Source: Ruminococcus sp. UBA7014 (GTDB taxonomy: Bacteria; Bacillota; Clostridia; Oscillospirales; Ruminococcaceae). Taken from it: a stretch of 11,500 nt of DNA. The stretch covers positions 1 through 11,500 of the forward strand of contig DJXC01000076.1 of NCBI GenBank assembly GCA_002449575.1. The letters run 5' to 3'. Positions 5,197 through 11,500 of this stretch are shown one piece after another. The notes below the pieces were generated by a model. The model searched no databases and was not told the origin of the DNA. It saw only the letters and a list, made by a program, of their open reading frames with translations. A program made the position numbers and the translations under genes. Position 1 is the stretch's first letter. Each line of letters begins with the position of its first letter.

Positions 5197-5676
5197 ATGA
5201 GAATTCTGGGGATTGACCCCGGTTATGCAATTGTAGGCTTTGGAATTGTAGACTATGCCGGAGCAAATTTTGCACCCATTGATTACGGCGCAATTCTGAC
5301 CGAAGCACATACACCATTTACAGAGCGGCTTTGCAGTATTGATACGGATATTCAGGAAGTATTCCGCAGATATGAGCCTGACTGCATGGCGGTCGAAAAA
5401 TTATATTTTACAACTAATCAGAAAACGGCAATTGATGTCGCTCAGGCAAGAGGTATTCTGATTCTGGCAGCCGCCAAGAAAAAAATTCCGGTTTTTGAAT
5501 ATACGCCTTTACAGGTCAAAATGGCTGTTGTCGGCTACGGAAAAGCCGAGAAGAAACAAGTCATGAATATGACCAAAAATATTCTGAAACTGGAACAGAT
5601 TCCCAAGCCGGATGATGCTGCTGATGCACTGGCGATTGCCATCTGCCATGGTCATTTCTGTCGTGGCAGAAGATAA
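5197..5676 (+). CDS. ruvC: Crossover junction endodeoxyribonuclease RuvC
   Basis: RuvC is the Holliday-junction resolvase. As a dimer it makes paired nicks in a four-way junction held by RuvAB, finishing recombinational repair. The protein is 159 aa, slightly short of the common 160-175. The RNase-H-like fold is plain: I-L-G-I-D-P-G at the N terminus with D7, E67 in A-V-E-K-L-Y-F, and the D-D-A-A-D cluster with D140 and D143. These match the four metal-binding acids of the E. coli enzyme. The Q-V-K-M-A-V-V-G-Y-G-K-A loop (106-117) is the usual DNA-contact region. The start has AGGGAGTGA (5182-5190) at good spacing. It is the first gene of the run, and the next gene begins 23 nt after its stop. 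Confidence 0.97.
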   Translation: MRILGIDPGYAIVGFGIVDYAGANFAPIDYGAILTEAHTPFTERLCSIDTDIQEVFRRYEPDCMAVEKLYFTTNQKTAIDVAQARGILILAAAKKKIPVFEYTPLQVKMAVVGYGKAEKKQVMNMTKNILKLEQIPKPDDAADALAIAICHGHFCRGRR

Positions 5677-5699
5677 TTTTTACAGGAGGATTTCAAAAT

Positions 5700-5927
5700 A
5701 TGTATATTTTATCACAGGATAAGAAAGCTTTAATTCAGTTCGGAGATAATGACGGCTTTAACATGCTGAATGTTACCAGAAATTTCGGCGGAAAAGAAAA
5801 ATATGCTATTGTTGCTAATAGTACACAGGTCATGGGAATGTATTCGGAAGAAAAAAATGCTTCTGATGAGCTTGCAAAAATTCTGGATGCTCTCGAAGAA
5901 GACAAAAAAATTTATATTATGAACTAA
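5700..5927 (+). CDS. Small 75-residue protein of unknown function in the ruv operon
   Basis: I do not know a named function. The pattern (a start reading M-Y-I-L-S-Q-D-K-K, then beta-like stretches with I-V-A-N near 37-40, a V-M-G-M-Y-S near 44-49, a charged helix at about 52-68 and an end reading I-Y-I-M-N) resembles a widespread group of short uncharacterised Firmicutes proteins. It has no membrane span, signal peptide, metal motif or DNA-binding motif that I can see. A strong AGGAGG site (5684-5689) precedes it, and it sits 23 nt after ruvC and 13 nt before ruvA. Its codon use is like that of its neighbours, so it is a genuine gene of this operon and not a late insertion. Confidence 0.85.
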   Translation: MYILSQDKKALIQFGDNDGFNMLNVTRNFGGKEKYAIVANSTQVMGMYSEEKNASDELAKILDALEEDKKIYIMN

Positions 5928-5940
5928 CCGGAGTATAATT

Positions 5941-6543
5941 ATGATTTACAGCTTACACGGAATTTTAACCGAAAAAGAACCTAATCTCGCCGTTATCGAA
6001 TGTGCTGGAGTCGGCTATGCCTGCCGGACAACAAATACAACCCTTTCCACACTCGGAGAAATCGGAAACGAAGTCAGAGTCTATACACACATGAATGTCA
6101 GAGAAGATGCTGTCGAACTGTTCGGATTTGCTGATAAAAACGAGCTGAAATGTTTTCAGATGCTTCTGACAGTATCAGGAGTCGGCGGAAAAGCAGCACT
6201 TTCTATTCTGTCAGACCTGACACCCAATAAATTTGCACTGCTGGTGGCTTCCGGAGACAGTGCCGCTTTAACAAAAGTTAAGGGTATCGGCAAGAAATCT
6301 GCGGAACGCATTGTTCTGGATTTGAAAGACAAGCTGCTCAAATCCAGTCCGCTGTTACAGGAAGCACCCGTGCAGACAGTTTCTGCCGGTGCAGACAATT
6401 TTTCCGAAGCCCTTGCTGCCCTTGCTGTGCTGGGTTATCGTCAGGAAGAAGTCATGCCCGTACTTGCCGGATTGGATGAAAATCTTTCAACAGAAGAATT
6501 AATCCGTCTGACACTGCGCCAGATGGGAAAAAATTCCCGATAA
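5941..6543 (+). CDS. ruvA: Holliday junction branch migration protein RuvA
   Basis: RuvA binds the Holliday junction as a tetramer, holds it in an open square form and loads the RuvB motor. The 200-residue length is typical. An OB-fold domain I (about 1-63) ends in R-E-D-A-V-E-L-F-G-F. Domain II holds two helix-hairpin-helix motifs, V-S-G-V-G-G-K-A-A-L at 78-87 and V-K-G-I-G-K-K-S-A-E-R-I at 113-124. A linker (about 135-154) leads to domain III (about 155-198), which contacts RuvB. The binding site CGGAGT lies 7-12 nt before the start. An SseB-family gene follows 16 nt after the stop. Confidence 0.97.
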   Translation: MIYSLHGILTEKEPNLAVIECAGVGYACRTTNTTLSTLGEIGNEVRVYTHMNVREDAVELFGFADKNELKCFQMLLTVSGVGGKAALSILSDLTPNKFALLVASGDSAALTKVKGIGKKSAERIVLDLKDKLLKSSPLLQEAPVQTVSAGADNFSEALAALAVLGYRQEEVMPVLAGLDENLSTEELIRLTLRQMGKNSR

Positions 6544-6559
6544 TCACTAAGGAGGAGAA

Positions 6560-7294
6560 ATGATGAATCTGGATGAATTACTGAAAAAAGCGATTAATGA
6601 CCCTTCCAGAAGAAATATTTTTCTGCAAACATTGATAAGAAGTGATATTTTTGTGATTTGTAAAAATCCGGTACAGTCATCGGCAAATCAGCCTGATGTC
6701 CGTCTGGAACTGGTGACTGTCCGTAATCCGGAAGGTGAAATTTTTATTCCGTTTTTTACCAGTCATCTGGGCTTACAAAAATTTGCCAGAAAATATGTGG
6801 AATGCTGTCAGATGAATTGTCTGCGCTTTTTTGACCTGATTCAGGACAGAAATGCTGTGCTGAACCCGAATTCTTACGGCAAGGAATTCAGCTCGCCGGA
6901 AATTAAAGCAGTGTTGCAGATTGCAAAAAATCTGCATATCAAAGCGAATTCTTATAATGAATTTGAAACACTCAGCTATCACCAACCACAGCAGCCGCTG
7001 CTGCATATTACCAAACCAGCAGCGAAATTTTTCAGTTCTCAGCCGAATGTGGACAGGGCTTTTATTGTCGAAATGCAGAAAGGCAGCGAAAAGCCCCGTC
7101 TGCTGATTGTAGTGGATATGCTCGGCAATACTCGAAAATTATTCGTTGCACTGGCTCGTTATCTGGTAAAAAGCAACAATAATGAAAATCAGCATTTATA
7201 TTTTCTCAGTTATGAACATGCGCTCGCCAAAAAAGCTGTCATGAACCAGACACCGTTTTATGTGAGAAATGAAAAACGCTATTTTCAGAGATAA
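6560..7294 (+). CDS. SseB family protein between ruvA and ruvB
   Basis: The 244-residue protein fits the SseB family, named for a gene whose overexpression changes serine sensitivity in E. coli; the molecular function is not established. The N-terminal domain has the typical I-F-I-P-F-F-T-S-H-L-G-L-Q-K-F near 61-75 and A-V-L-N-P-N-S-Y-G-K-E-F-S-S-P-E-I near 99-115. The C-terminal domain (about 147-244) begins with I-T-K-P-A, has A-F-I-V-E-M and L-L-I-V-V-D-M-L-G strands, and ends in P-F-Y-V-R. It is soluble and lacks a signal peptide. Two adjacent ATG codons (6560 and 6563) follow AAGGAGGA (6549-6556); the second has the better spacing and would shorten the protein by one residue. It sits 16 nt after ruvA and 21 nt before ruvB, so it is co-expressed with branch-migration genes. 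A role in recombination is an inference from position only. Confidence 0.8.
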   Translation: MMNLDELLKKAINDPSRRNIFLQTLIRSDIFVICKNPVQSSANQPDVRLELVTVRNPEGEIFIPFFTSHLGLQKFARKYVECCQMNCLRFFDLIQDRNAVLNPNSYGKEFSSPEIKAVLQIAKNLHIKANSYNEFETLSYHQPQQPLLHITKPAAKFFSSQPNVDRAFIVEMQKGSEKPRLLIVVDMLGNTRKLFVALARYLVKSNNNENQHLYFLSYEHALAKKAVMNQTPFYVRNEKRYFQR

Positions 7295-7315
7295 TTATAC
7301 AGGAGTGATTTTTTT

Positions 7316-8383
7316 ATGATAGAAACAGGGGATTTTACATTTGATAACAGACTGGTTTCCGCACAGGAAACGGAAGAAGATACTGGACTGGAACGGGGAC
7401 TCCGTCCGCTGTCACTGACAGAATATATCGGTCAGGACAAAGTCAAGGAAAATATGGCGATTTATATCGAGGCAGCCCGACGGCGTGAAGGTGCGCTTGA
7501 CCATGTGCTGCTTTATGGACCTCCGGGGCTGGGAAAAACTACACTTTCAGCGATTATTGCCCATGAAATGGGTGTCAATCTAAGAATTACGACAGGACCG
7601 GCAATTGAACGTCCGGGGGATTTGGCAGCGATTCTGACAAATCTTTCTCCCGGTGATGTTTTGTTTATTGATGAAATTCACCGTTTGAACAGAGCTGTTG
7701 AAGAAATTCTTTATCCGGCACTCGAAGACCATGCTATTGATATTATTGTCGGAAAAGGTCCTTCTGCACGGTCACTGCGTGTGGATTTACCGGCATTTAC
7801 CCTTGTCGGAGCAACGACCAGAGCCGGTCAGCTTTCTGCGCCGTTGCGTGACAGATTCGGTATTGTACAGCGGCTGGAACTCTATACACCGGAACAATTG
7901 ACAGATATTATCCGCCGAAGCGCACAGATTCTAAATATTCCCTGTACTGCTGACGGCGCAATGGAACTGGCAAGGCGTTCCAGAGGTACACCCCGTATCG
8001 CCAACAGATTATTAAAACGTGTCCGTGATTTTGCAGACGTTCTCGGCAGCGGTGAAATCACACAGGAAATTGCCGGAAAAGCTCTTGACCGTCTCGAAAT
8101 TGATGAGCTGGGACTGGACAGCAATGACCGCCGTATGCTGGATATGATTATCAAAGGCTATGGCGGCGGTCCTGTCGGACTGGAAACACTGGCCGCCGCA
8201 CTTGGTGAAGAAGCCGTTACTCTGGAAGATGTCTGTGAACCGTTCCTGATGCAGCTTGGATTTTTATCTCGAACCCCACGGGGACGATGTGCCACACAGC
8301 TTGCCTATCAGCATCTTGGCTATCCGGTACAGGTCAGCACTGTGCAACATGATGGGCAGCTTCTGCTTGATGAAGAAGCATAA
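7316..8383 (+). CDS. ruvB: Holliday junction branch migration helicase RuvB
   Basis: RuvB is the AAA+ ATPase of the RuvABC complex. Two hexameric rings flank RuvA and pull DNA through the junction. The 355-residue protein shows L-R-P-L-S-L-T-E-Y-I-G-Q near 29-40, Walker A G-P-P-G-L-G-K-T (68-75), a G-P-A-I-E-R-P-G-D-L-A-A-I-L-T-N-L block (94-110) characteristic of RuvB, Walker B F-I-D-E-I-H-R (117-123), sensor 1 G-A-T-T-R-A-G (165-171), an arginine-bearing L-R-D-R-F-G (177-182) and a C-terminal winged-helix domain from about 265 (G-Y-G-G-G-P-V-G-L near 281-289). All key residues are present. An AGGAG (7301-7305) lies 10 nt before the start. The next gene begins 47 nt downstream. Confidence 0.98.
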   Translation: MIETGDFTFDNRLVSAQETEEDTGLERGLRPLSLTEYIGQDKVKENMAIYIEAARRREGALDHVLLYGPPGLGKTTLSAIIAHEMGVNLRITTGPAIERPGDLAAILTNLSPGDVLFIDEIHRLNRAVEEILYPALEDHAIDIIVGKGPSARSLRVDLPAFTLVGATTRAGQLSAPLRDRFGIVQRLELYTPEQLTDIIRRSAQILNIPCTADGAMELARRSRGTPRIANRLLKRVRDFADVLGSGEITQEIAGKALDRLEIDELGLDSNDRRMLDMIIKGYGGGPVGLETLAAALGEEAVTLEDVCEPFLMQLGFLSRTPRGRCATQLAYQHLGYPVQVSTVQHDGQLLLDEEA

Positions 8384-8430
8384 GCAGAAATTTAATAATA
8401 TATTGCAAAAAGCAGTTAGGAGAGAAAATT

Positions 8431-9330
8431 TTGAGAGCAGCAGAACATTGGAAATCTTATCGGATTCTTGACACATCTGACGGCGAAAAACTGGAAATCT
8501 GGAACGGTGTCACACTGATTCGCCCTGACCCGCAAATTATCTGGAAAACCAGAAAAGAAGAAAAATTATGGGCAAGAGCAGATGCACATTATCACAGAAG
8601 TGCCAGTGGCGGCGGAAAATGGGAATTTCATGCTAACCTGCCGGAACAGTGGGAACTGCCGTATCAGGAATTACAGTTTCGTATCAGACCAACCGGATTC
8701 AAACATACGGGATTATTCCCGGAACAGGCTGTGAACTGGGATTTTATGGATGCGCTTATCCGGACTGCCGGACGGTCTGTCAGTGTCCTGAATCTGTTCG
8801 CCTATACCGGAGGGGCAACGCTTGCCTGTGCAAATGCCGGAGCTTCGGTCTGCCATGTAGACGCTTCCAAAGGTATGGTACAGTGGGCAAGAGACAATGC
8901 CGTACTGTCAGGGTTACAGGACAAGCCCATCCGCTGGATTGTAGATGACTGTGAAAAATTTACACTCCGGGAAATCCGACGGGAACACAGATATGATGCT
9001 ATTATTATGGACCCGCCCAGTTATGGCAGAGGGCCGGGAGGGGAGGTATGGAAACTGGAAAACAGTATCTATGATTTAGTGCAGAACTGTGTGAATGTCC
9101 TTAGTGAAACACCGCTGTTTTTCCTGATTAACAGCTATACAACAGGACTGTCACCATCTGTCATGGGTTATATCCTGAACAGCTTTCTGACAAAAAAATA
9201 TGGCGGTCATGTATATTTCGATGAAATCGGACTGCCTGTTGAACAGAGTGGTATGTGCCTGCCCTGCGGTGCAACGGCAGTCTGGTGCAGAAACGAGGCG
9301 GAGGAACTGTTCTATGGAAAAAATCATTAA
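8431..9330 (+). CDS. Class I SAM-dependent methyltransferase, RlmI/RlmK-like, without PUA domain
   Basis: The 299-residue protein has a Rossmann-type methyltransferase domain like that of the 23S rRNA methyltransferases RlmI and RlmK (COG1092 group). The SAM-binding motif I reads N-L-F-A-Y-T-G-G-A-T-L-A (121-132), the post-I acidic strand is H-V-D-A-S-K-G (142-148), a V-D-D-C-E-K-F (171-177) follows, and the catalytic motif IV is D-P-P-S-Y-G-R-G (194-201). T-G-L-F-P-E-Q (93-99) corresponds to the T/S-G-L-F-x-D-Q element of RlmI. The N-terminal PUA RNA-binding domain of RlmI is absent, so its RNA target cannot be named. The start is TTG at 8431, with AGGAGAG (8418-8424) 6 nt upstream; no better ATG is near. 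The gene overlaps ecfA1 by 17 nt. Confidence 0.85.
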   Translation: MRAAEHWKSYRILDTSDGEKLEIWNGVTLIRPDPQIIWKTRKEEKLWARADAHYHRSASGGGKWEFHANLPEQWELPYQELQFRIRPTGFKHTGLFPEQAVNWDFMDALIRTAGRSVSVLNLFAYTGGATLACANAGASVCHVDASKGMVQWARDNAVLSGLQDKPIRWIVDDCEKFTLREIRREHRYDAIIMDPPSYGRGPGGEVWKLENSIYDLVQNCVNVLSETPLFFLINSYTTGLSPSVMGYILNSFLTKKYGGHVYFDEIGLPVEQSGMCLPCGATAVWCRNEAEELFYGKNH

Positions 9331-10171
9331 GGCAGAACATATTGTTTTCCGCTATCCGGCAGATGCAGAAGAAAATCAGCAGCCTGCCAAAAATCCGCCG
9401 ATTCTGAAAGATATTTCTCTGGAGATAGAAAAAGGCAGCTTTACAGCGGTGCTGGGTCATAACGGCAGCGGAAAATCAACATTTGCAAAGCATATCAATG
9501 CAATTCTTCTGCCGGAGTCCGGAAAAATGTTTGTTGAAGGACTGGATACAGCGAACGAAAATTTATTATTTGATATTCGTCAGAAAGCCGGTATGGTGTT
9601 TCAGAATCCGGATAACCAGATTGTTGCAACTGTTGTGGAGGAAGATGTCGCCTTTGCACCGGAAAATCTGGGCGTTCCGCCTGCTGAAATCCGGAAGAGA
9701 GTGGACGATGCCCTGAAAGCCGTCAATATGTATGAGTACCGGAATCATGCGCCGACTCAGCTTTCCGGTGGTCAGAAACAGCGTGTTGCCATTGCGGGTG
9801 TCATTGCCATGCAGCCGGATTGTATTATTCTGGACGAACCAACAGCAATGCTTGACCCGCAGGGACGGCAGGAGGTGATGCAGACCATCCGGAAACTTAA
9901 TCAGGAACAGGGGATTACTATCGTATTAATCACGCATTATATGGAAGAAGCCGCTCTTGCAGACAGAATTGTTGTCATTGATGACGGTGTGATTCTTCTG
10001 GATGATACACCAAAAAAAGTATTCTCTCAGGTGGAAAAGATGAAGGAAATCGGTCTGGATGTGCCGCAGGTGACAGAACTTGCTTATGAACTCCGGAAAG
10101 CCGGATATGCTGTTCCGGCAGAAATTATTACAGAAGAAGAATGTTTGCAGGCTCTTGAAAAAATATTATAA
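9314..10171 (+). CDS. ecfA1: ECF transporter ATPase EcfA1 (CbiO family)
   Basis: EcfA1 is one of the two ATP-binding subunits of the shared energy-coupling module, which drives uptake of vitamins and metal ions by many interchangeable S components. The 285-residue ABC protein has Walker A G-H-N-G-S-G-K-S-T (48-56), the Q-loop in V-F-Q-N-P-D-N-Q (95-102), signature L-S-G-G-Q (150-154), Walker B I-I-L-D-E-P (171-176), a D-loop A-M-L-D-P and the switch histidine in I-T-H (206-208). The Q-loop sequence N-P-D-N-Q-I-V-A and the family-type C-terminal domain fit the A1 paralogue. I chose ATG 9314 because GGAGG (9300-9304) lies 9 nt before it and the usual N terminus begins there; the frame is open further upstream, but that lies within the methyltransferase gene. 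ecfA2 follows 29 nt downstream. Confidence 0.95.
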   Translation: MEKIIKAEHIVFRYPADAEENQQPAKNPPILKDISLEIEKGSFTAVLGHNGSGKSTFAKHINAILLPESGKMFVEGLDTANENLLFDIRQKAGMVFQNPDNQIVATVVEEDVAFAPENLGVPPAEIRKRVDDALKAVNMYEYRNHAPTQLSGGQKQRVAIAGVIAMQPDCIILDEPTAMLDPQGRQEVMQTIRKLNQEQGITIVLITHYMEEAALADRIVVIDDGVILLDDTPKKVFSQVEKMKEIGLDVPQVTELAYELRKAGYAVPAEIITEEECLQALEKIL

Positions 10172-10200
10172 AGATTGATAATCAGAAAGGTAAGGAAAAA

Positions 10201-11067
10201 ATGGCAATTCTGAAAACCGAAGGTCTGACCTATACTTACAGTGCAGGCACTCCGTTTGAAAAGACAGCAGTTGACCATGTGGATTTATGTATTGAAGAAA
10301 ATACCATGATTGGTGTCATTGGGCATACTGGCTCTGGAAAATCAACGCTGATGCAGCATTTCAACGGCTTGTTGCAGCCGACTTCCGGAAAAGTACTGCT
10401 GAACGGACAGGACATCTGGGCGGATAAATCGAAACTTCGGGAGGTACGCTTTCAGGTGGGACTGGTATTCCAGTATCCGGAATATCAGTTGTTTGAAGAA
10501 ACTGTTGCAAAAGATATTGCATTCGGCTGTAAGAATATGGGACTCAGTGAAGAAGAAATCAAATCCAGAGTGCTGGAAACTGCCAATATGCTCGGTATGG
10601 AAAAGGAACTGCTGGAGCGTTCACCGTTTGCGCTTTCCGGCGGACAAAAACGCAGAGCCGCCATTGCCGGTGTTATGGCAATGCGTCCGAAAATACTGAT
10701 TCTTGATGAACCCTGCGCCGGACTTGACCCGAAAGGCAGAAATCTCATGCTCAGGCAGATTCGTGACTATCAGAAGAAAACAAAAAGTACTGTGCTGCTG
10801 GTTTCTCATAGTATGGAAGATGTTGCAGAATTCACGGAAAAACTGCTTGTGATGAGCAAGGCAAAATTGTTCTGCTATGAAGAAACTTATCAGGTATTCC
10901 GCCGTGCTGATGAACTGAAACAGCTTGGATTGAGAGTACCACAGATTGCTTCTGTCATGCAGACACTCCGGAAAAAAGGCTATAACTTGCCGGAAGATTT
11001 GTATACTGTAGAATCTGCAAAAGCCGCTGTGCTTGCATTGTTGAGAAAGGGGGCGGCTTCATGCTGA
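10201..11067 (+). CDS. ecfA2: ECF transporter ATPase EcfA2 (CbiO family)
   Basis: EcfA2 is the second ATPase, forming the heterodimer with EcfA1 beneath EcfT at the inner membrane face. The 288-residue protein has Walker A G-H-T-G-S-G-K-S-T (41-49), the Q-loop V-F-Q-Y-P-E-Y-Q-L-F (89-98), signature L-S-G-G-Q (145-149), Walker B L-I-L-D-E-P (166-171), a D-loop A-G-L-D-P-K-G-R and the switch histidine in V-S-H (201-203). The Y-P-E-Y-Q-L-F sequence is typical of the A2 paralogue. All ATPase residues are intact. The site is AAGGTAAGGA before the ATG. The last 7 nt overlap the start of ecfT, which suggests coupled translation and balanced subunit amounts. Confidence 0.95.
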   Translation: MAILKTEGLTYTYSAGTPFEKTAVDHVDLCIEENTMIGVIGHTGSGKSTLMQHFNGLLQPTSGKVLLNGQDIWADKSKLREVRFQVGLVFQYPEYQLFEETVAKDIAFGCKNMGLSEEEIKSRVLETANMLGMEKELLERSPFALSGGQKRRAAIAGVMAMRPKILILDEPCAGLDPKGRNLMLRQIRDYQKKTKSTVLLVSHSMEDVAEFTEKLLVMSKAKLFCYEETYQVFRRADELKQLGLRVPQIASVMQTLRKKGYNLPEDLYTVESAKAAVLALLRKGAASC

Positions 11068-11500
11068 AAGATATTACACTGGGACAATATTTTCCAATTG
11101 ACAGCATTCTGCACAGGCTTGACCCCAGATTCAAGATTATCTATGTCATTTTGTTTATCATCATGCTGTTTTCGGGAACGCATTATTGGACGCTGATAAT
11201 CGGTGCAGTTTTTGTGGTGATGGCGCAGTTTCTCTCAAAAGTACCACTGAACATGAGCTGGAAAAGTATGAAACCGCTGCTGCCGGTACTGGCATTTACA
11301 GCAGCTTTGAATCTGATATTTATCGACAGTGGCGAAACGCTCTGGGAATGGAAATTTCTGAAAATTACACAAGGCGGCGTGAATACCAGTATTTTTATGA
11401 TATGCCGGATTATTTTATTGATTGTCGGGTCATCACTGCTGACATATACAACTTCGCCGATTCTGCTGACAGATGCCATGGAATCGCTGATGTCACCACT
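11061..11500 (+). CDS. ecfT: ECF transporter transmembrane subunit EcfT (3' truncated by window edge)
   Basis: EcfT is the membrane coupler that joins the EcfA1A2 ATPases to exchangeable substrate-binding S components. The reading frame opens at ATG 11061 inside the end of ecfA2, with GAAAGGGGGC (11045-11054) as binding site, and stays open to the window end. The 146 visible residues begin M-L-K-D-I-T-L-G-Q-Y-F-P-I-D-S and continue L-H-R-L-D-P-R-F-K, the standard EcfT N terminus. Predicted membrane spans lie at about residues 24-38, 43-58, 73-88 and 111-131. The T-S-P-I-L-L-T-D-A-M-E-S-L-M-S-P at the end is the conserved segment before the coupling helices. The family is about 265 residues long, so roughly the last 120, including the Ala-Arg-Gly coupling motifs, lie beyond the window. 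Confidence 0.93.
   Translation, partial: MLKDITLGQYFPIDSILHRLDPRFKIIYVILFIIMLFSGTHYWTLIIGAVFVVMAQFLSKVPLNMSWKSMKPLLPVLAFTAALNLIFIDSGETLWEWKFLKITQGGVNTSIFMICRIILLIVGSSLLTYTTSPILLTDAMESLMSP

Noticed and set aside
8384..8430. Promoter or riboswitch ahead of the methyltransferase/ECF genes
   Set aside because: Forty-seven bases hold a binding site and AT-rich sequence but no credible -35/-10 pair and no room for an aptamer; the 29-nt gap before ecfA2 is likewise empty.
1..11500. Mobile element, prophage, defence system or CRISPR array
   Set aside because: No transposase, integrase, toxin-antitoxin pair, repeat-spacer array or shift in composition is visible; the genes are housekeeping or metabolic.

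Overview
The window looks like an ordinary chromosomal segment of a low-to-mid G+C Gram-positive anaerobe of the class Clostridia, most likely close to Ruminococcus (Oscillospiraceae). The case for this is the strong AGGAGG-type ribosome binding sites, consensus sigma-A promoters in very AT-rich spacers, a tRNA gene without an encoded CCA end, an ECF transporter module of the Firmicutes type, and a fused chorismate mutase/prephenate dehydratase. The genus is an inference from overall protein character. I see no insertion sequence, integrase, phage gene, CRISPR array or other sign of transfer.

Layout, left to right. (1) Positions 1-934, minus strand: a tRNA-Lys(UUU) gene with a perfect consensus promoter, a strong hairpin terminator, then trmO (tsaA), which methylates a modified adenosine next to the anticodon of certain tRNAs, and a bidirectional terminator. 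(2) Positions 1013-2989, plus strand: a three-gene operon joined by ATGA stop/start overlaps. It encodes a TVP38/TMEM64 (VTT) membrane protein, a diacylglycerol-kinase-family lipid kinase and a 92-residue protein of unknown function. (3) Positions 3007-5114, minus strand: pheA for phenylalanine synthesis, followed by a PP2C-type protein phosphatase with its own promoter. (4) Positions 5136-11500, plus strand: nine tightly packed genes with no visible internal terminator, running off the right edge. They are ruvC, a 75-residue unknown, ruvA, an SseB-family gene, ruvB, an RlmI/RlmK-like methyltransferase, ecfA1, ecfA2 and a truncated ecfT.

The long plus-strand run holds the whole RuvABC Holliday-junction machine: RuvA binds the four-way junction, RuvB drives branch migration and RuvC cuts. 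Two non-ruv genes are interleaved among the three. The downstream part encodes the shared energy-coupling unit (two ATPases plus the membrane coupler EcfT) that powers vitamin uptake through separately encoded substrate-binding subunits. pheA and ruvC are divergent, and their -35 elements lie 21 bp apart inside an inverted repeat.

I do not find a convincing novel system. The points most worth a second look are the two uncharacterised passengers in the ruv operon, the tRNA-Lys/terminator/trmO arrangement in which trmO has no visible promoter of its own, the 92-residue partner of the lipid kinase, and the placement of the ECF module behind ruv genes. No gene-free stretch exceeds 300 bases. The longest, 868-1062, is filled by two divergent promoters and an almost pure A/T block.
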